32,814 nt of DNA from Deltaproteobacteria bacterium (GTDB taxonomy: Bacteria; Desulfobacterota; Desulfobaccia; Desulfobaccales; 0-14-0-80-60-11): NCBI GenBank assembly GCA_003599195.1, contig QZIZ01000051.1, positions 1 through 32,814 on the forward strand, given 5' to 3'. The translations under genes and the position numbers were made by a program. The notes under the pieces were generated by a model that saw nothing but the letters and a program-made list of their open reading frames with translations, was not told the origin of the DNA and made no database searches. Shown one piece after another: positions 30,433 to 32,814 of this stretch. How positions within the stretch are numbered: the first letter of the stretch is position 1; every line of letters starts with the position of its first letter.

Positions 30433-30818
30433 ATCTTAGCCCATGGGCAGACTTAACGCTGACGCTGCCCTCGTTAACGCAGTTGGCCGACCGCGACCCA
30501 ATGGTCAAAGCGAGCGCGATGCGGGAGATGGTCGAGGCTTACGCTGGCAACCACGACTTGAAGGATCCGCGCATCTCACCCATGTTCGCCGACATGCACG
30601 GTTTTCCTCCACTGCTCATCCATGTCGGAAGCGACGAAGTACTTCTCGACGACGCGCTTGAAATTGACCGAAAGGTGCGCGCGGCCGGCGGCGAGTCGCA
30701 CCTTGAGGTCTGGCCGGAGATGCTGCACGTCTGGCACCTTCAGACAGGCTCTTTGCCTCAGGCCCACGACGCGCTGCAGAGAGCCGGCGAGTTTCTCATC
30801 GGGCACCTCGAGAAATAG
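30433..30818 (+). pseudogene. Alpha/beta hydrolase, C-terminal half (displaced)
   Basis: Plus strand, beginning mid-protein: SPWADLTLTLPSLTQLADRD, PMVKASAMREMVEAYAG, then HGFPPLLIHVGSDEVLLDDA (catalytic Asp in GSDEVLLDD) and EMLHVWHL (catalytic His). It lacks a start codon for this frame at its true beginning. It fits after GHKDARAALL of the minus-strand half, apart from one missing base. A short internal start at 30510 could express a nonfunctional piece. Confidence 0.85.
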
Positions 30819-30866
30819 CACGCGCGCGCACTTTGCGAAGACGCAGACACTCGATAGGAGATTGTA

Positions 30867-31277
30867 ATGACTACTGACACCAACCCGCCGGGAACGGCAT
30901 GGATGCAAATCGTCAAGAAGAACGGAACGAGCGACTTCGCGGCGTCGTTCACCGCTGACGCTAGGCTTCAGACCTCAGCCCTCAGCAAGGCCGTGGTCGG
31001 CCCGACACTCATCGGAGCGTTCTTTGCCGCGACGAGCAAGATGTACGAACACATCGAGTTCACTGCGGAGACGGTCGACGGTGCGAAGACTTACCTTGAG
31101 TGGGATGGCATCTACGCTGGCAAGTCGGTCGCCGGCGCCACCCTACTCACTCGGAATGAGTCTGGCCTCATCAACAACATCAAGCTCTTCCAAAGCCCGT
31201 TTCCCGTCGTTCGTGAATTCTCATCTGGCCTCAAGGAGCGACTCGAAGGAACACTCGGTCAGGACTTCTTTAGCTAA
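30867..31277 (+). CDS. NTF2/SnoaL-like protein C
   Basis: A 136-residue intact NTF2-like protein: MTTDTNPPGTAWMQIVKKNG, FTADARLQTSALSKAVVGPT, LIGAFFAATSKMYEHIEFTA, VDGAKTYLEWDGIYAGKSVA. This is the SnoaL-like layout. GATAGGAGA lies eight bases before the ATG. It follows the hydrolase half and precedes the tautomerase on the same strand, one presumed transcript. The ligand is unknown; it differs clearly from proteins A and B. Confidence 0.82.
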   Translation: MTTDTNPPGTAWMQIVKKNGTSDFAASFTADARLQTSALSKAVVGPTLIGAFFAATSKMYEHIEFTAETVDGAKTYLEWDGIYAGKSVAGATLLTRNESGLINNIKLFQSPFPVVREFSSGLKERLEGTLGQDFFS

Positions 31278-31340
31278 GCCGGGACAACAGCCAACTTCAT
31301 CGCCTCATTTAACCTGAACAACACAACCGAGGAAACACTC

Positions 31341-31754
31341 ATGCCAATATTTCACGCCCACATTCCGGCTCAAAAGTTCTCTAGCGAAGAGAAGCGGGCT
31401 CTGGCGGATGCCTTAAATCTCGCTCTTCATGAAGCCATGGATACGCCTATGGATGACCGTTTCGTCATCATCAGTGAGCACAAGGACGATGAATTCTTCA
31501 TCCATCCGACTTTTCCTGACCTGAAGAGATCCGACAAGCGCATGATCGTAACGGTGACGTCCGGTACGAGCAGGACGGTGGAGCAGAAACGCAAGCTCGC
31601 GGAGTTGGTCACCCGATACGCAGTAGAAAAGGTTGGCGTCAGCCAGGACGATGTCACCCTGATGATGTATGCCATTCCCTTGGAGAACATGAGCTTCGGC
31701 GGTGGAAAGCTGGTCTCTGACATCGACCTCTCTATGCCTTGGGTAAACAAGTAA
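31341..31754 (+). CDS. Tautomerase-superfamily protein
   Basis: A 137-residue 4-oxalocrotonate-tautomerase-type enzyme with the catalytic Pro2 (MPIFHAHIPAQKFSSEEKRA). It has a tandem-repeat length (two beta-alpha-beta units), with RMIVTVTSGTSRTVEQKRKL and GVSQDDVTLMMYAIPLENMS. The reaction is probably keto-enol tautomerisation or isomerisation of an unsaturated acid; the substrate is unknown. GAGGAAA precedes the start. It lies between protein C and repeat copy 2. Confidence 0.88.
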   Translation: MPIFHAHIPAQKFSSEEKRALADALNLALHEAMDTPMDDRFVIISEHKDDEFFIHPTFPDLKRSDKRMIVTVTSGTSRTVEQKRKLAELVTRYAVEKVGVSQDDVTLMMYAIPLENMSFGGGKLVSDIDLSMPWVNK

Positions 31755-31764
31755 GAAGGACGAA

Positions 31765-31844
31765 GCTGCCCTGTTCTTTGGATCGGGGCAGCGAAAATGA
31801 CTTGAAACGGACGTCCCGATCGTTTCTCAGGTGTGGGGCTCATG
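31765..31844 (+). repeat. 80-base repeat, copy 2
   Basis: About 90% identical to copy 1 (29762-29841, minus). It begins just after the tautomerase stop and runs directly into the truncated alcohol dehydrogenase. Confidence 0.85.
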
Positions 31845-31862
31845 AGCGGAAAAGGATCAAAC

Positions 31863-32548
31863 ACCTCGGGGGCGTCACCTACGGCGGCTACTCCGATAGC
31901 ATCGTCGTCGACGAACGCTTTGTTTTACACGTTCCTTCCAACCTCAATCTTGCCGGGGTCGCGCCTCTGCTCTGCGCCGGGATCACGACGTACTCGCCCA
32001 TGCGCCACTGGGGCGTCACCAGGGGCAAGAAGGTCGGTGTGGTCGGCCTCGGCGGGCTGGGTCACATGGGGGTCAAGTTCGCCCGGGCGTTCTGAGCCCA
32101 CGTCGTTGTCTTCACCACCTCACCCAACAAGAAGGAGGACGCGCTCCGCCTCGGTGCCGACGAAGTCGTCGTCTCCCGCTATGCCGACGAAATGCGGAAA
32201 CACGCCGGCAGCTTCGACTTCATCCTCGACGCGGTCTCCGCCGATCACGACCTCAACGCCTACATCAACTTGCTCGGCCGCGACGGCAACCTCACCCTCG
32301 TCGGCGCACCAGAGAAGCCTCTTGCCGTCTCTGCCTTCAGTCTGCTGCTCGGACGCCGCAGCCTCTCCGGCTCGCCCATCGGCGGTATCGCTGAGACCCA
32401 GGAAATGCTCGATTTCTGTGGCGAGCACGGCATCACTGCAGATATCGAAGTGATTAAGATTCAGGATATCAATGAAGCGTATGAACGCCTGCTGAAAAGC
32501 GAGGTGAAATACCGCTTTGTGATTGATATAGCGTCTGTGCGGGCCTGA
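31863..32548 (+). pseudogene. Zinc-type alcohol dehydrogenase (YahK-like), N-terminus lost and internal stop
   Basis: The sequence from LGGVTYGGYSDSIVVDERFV, PLLCAGITTYSPMRHWGVTR, GLGGLGHMGVKFARAF, stop, AHVVVFTTSPNKKEDALRLG, AETQEMLDFCGEHGI to LKSEVKYRFVID follows YahK/ADH6-like NADP-dependent dehydrogenases. The first ~140 residues with the zinc ligands are missing at the repeat junction, and TGA (32093-32095) replaces Gly after ARAF. The Rossmann fold remainder cannot be functional alone. Confidence 0.9.
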
Positions 32549-32576
32549 TAGCGAAACCTGCTGCTTCTTGCACGAA

Positions 32577-32605
32577 AGCCCGCTATTTAAGTTAAGTAGC
32601 GGGCT
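32577..32605 (+). terminator. Hairpin after the dehydrogenase pseudogene
   Basis: AGCCCGCTA/TAGCGGGCT, 9-bp perfect stem with an 11-base loop and weak T-content after it. It likely ends the former operon. Confidence 0.55.
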
Positions 32606-32721
32606 ACAATTCTTCCGCGGTTAACTCATAACTACCTTAAATCTACTATTCGACATATATCTTGCCATTTGGGAAAATTATCGGTGGGCGAGGCAAAATT
32701 GCAGGTATCGTCTGGCTAGCA

Positions 32722-32814
32722 GGGTGTTGAAAAACTAGCAATCGCGATTGGTTATCAATGGTGCTATACTGCCGGACATCAAGCCGGAGGTCGATGTCCA
32801 TGCGCGGAACCGAT
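32722..32814 (+). mobile_element. Insertion sequence, left end (partial)
   Basis: GGGTGTTGAAAAAC is a typical IS terminal inverted repeat (IS1182/IS5-like ends start G-x-x-TGTTGAAAAA). A transposase start follows 72 bases in. The rest lies beyond the window. Confidence 0.65.
32794..32814 (+). CDS. Transposase, first 7 codons
   Basis: ATGTCCATGCGCGGAACCGAT gives MSMRGTD, the usual beginning (MRGxD) of IS1182/IS5-related DDE transposases. GGAGG lies five bases upstream. Cut by the window edge, so the family is only suggested. Confidence 0.6.

Noticed and set aside
30483-30818. 111-residue plus-strand ORF as an independent hydrolase gene
   Set aside because: It is the displaced C-terminal half of the split hydrolase; the coding frame begins earlier at SPWADLT and lacks the nucleophile.

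Overview
The window looks like chromosomal DNA of a GC-rich Gram-negative anaerobe-type bacterium. Deltaproteobacteria/Desulfobacterota (Desulfobacca- or Syntrophobacter-like) is my best guess, from the rimP-nusA-infB block, the two B12-dependent radical SAM genes, and the RRM/cold-shock gene set. This placement is inference; no marker here fixes the species.

Region 1 (1-4.7 kb) is core genome: the minus-strand transcription/translation operon rimP-nusA-infB (infB cut by the window edge) behind a tRNA-Gly and an intrinsic terminator, then a small exported protein under a dyad-rich promoter, a Cys-rich zinc-ribbon-like protein, ribF and tRNA-Leu(CAG).

Region 2 (4.7-8.0 kb) is an integrated element. 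An intact tyrosine integrase overlaps the 3' end of tRNA-Leu, with an excisionase-like gene, small unknown genes and a second, unrelated tyrosine recombinase. Region 3 (8.0-14.6 kb) is accessory DNA. It holds about 1 kb of hairpin-rich sequence without genes (candidate large structured RNA), two long inverted-repeat motifs upstream of a catalytic-core-only tyrosine recombinase, a toxin-antitoxin pair whose toxin is frameshifted, a tRNA-Ser-like 3' end, four tandem paralogous genes for an unrecognised ~62-residue protein, an AbiE-like type IV toxin-antitoxin pair with a palindromic operator, and an hsdS fragment.

Region 4 (14.6-26.9 kb) returns to chromosome-like content. It has two RRM RNA-binding proteins, a small basic protein starting at TTG, CspA, a DEAD-box helicase with a long leader, two B12-binding radical SAM enzymes (one frameshifted), a DUF2277 protein, a large GAF-domain protein and an AraC regulator. 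The RRM, CspA and helicase genes form an RNA-chaperone/cold-response neighbourhood.

Region 5 (26.9-32.8 kb) is a decaying, apparently acquired stress/oxidoreductase cluster: a truncated aldo/keto reductase, a TetR regulator with two matching operators, a flavodoxin-type fragment, NTF2-like proteins, an alpha/beta hydrolase, a tautomerase and a zinc-type alcohol dehydrogenase missing its N-terminus and carrying an internal stop. A ~1.34 kb inversion splits the hydrolase and one NTF2-like gene; undoing it places both pairs of halves on one strand. The window ends in the first bases of an insertion sequence.
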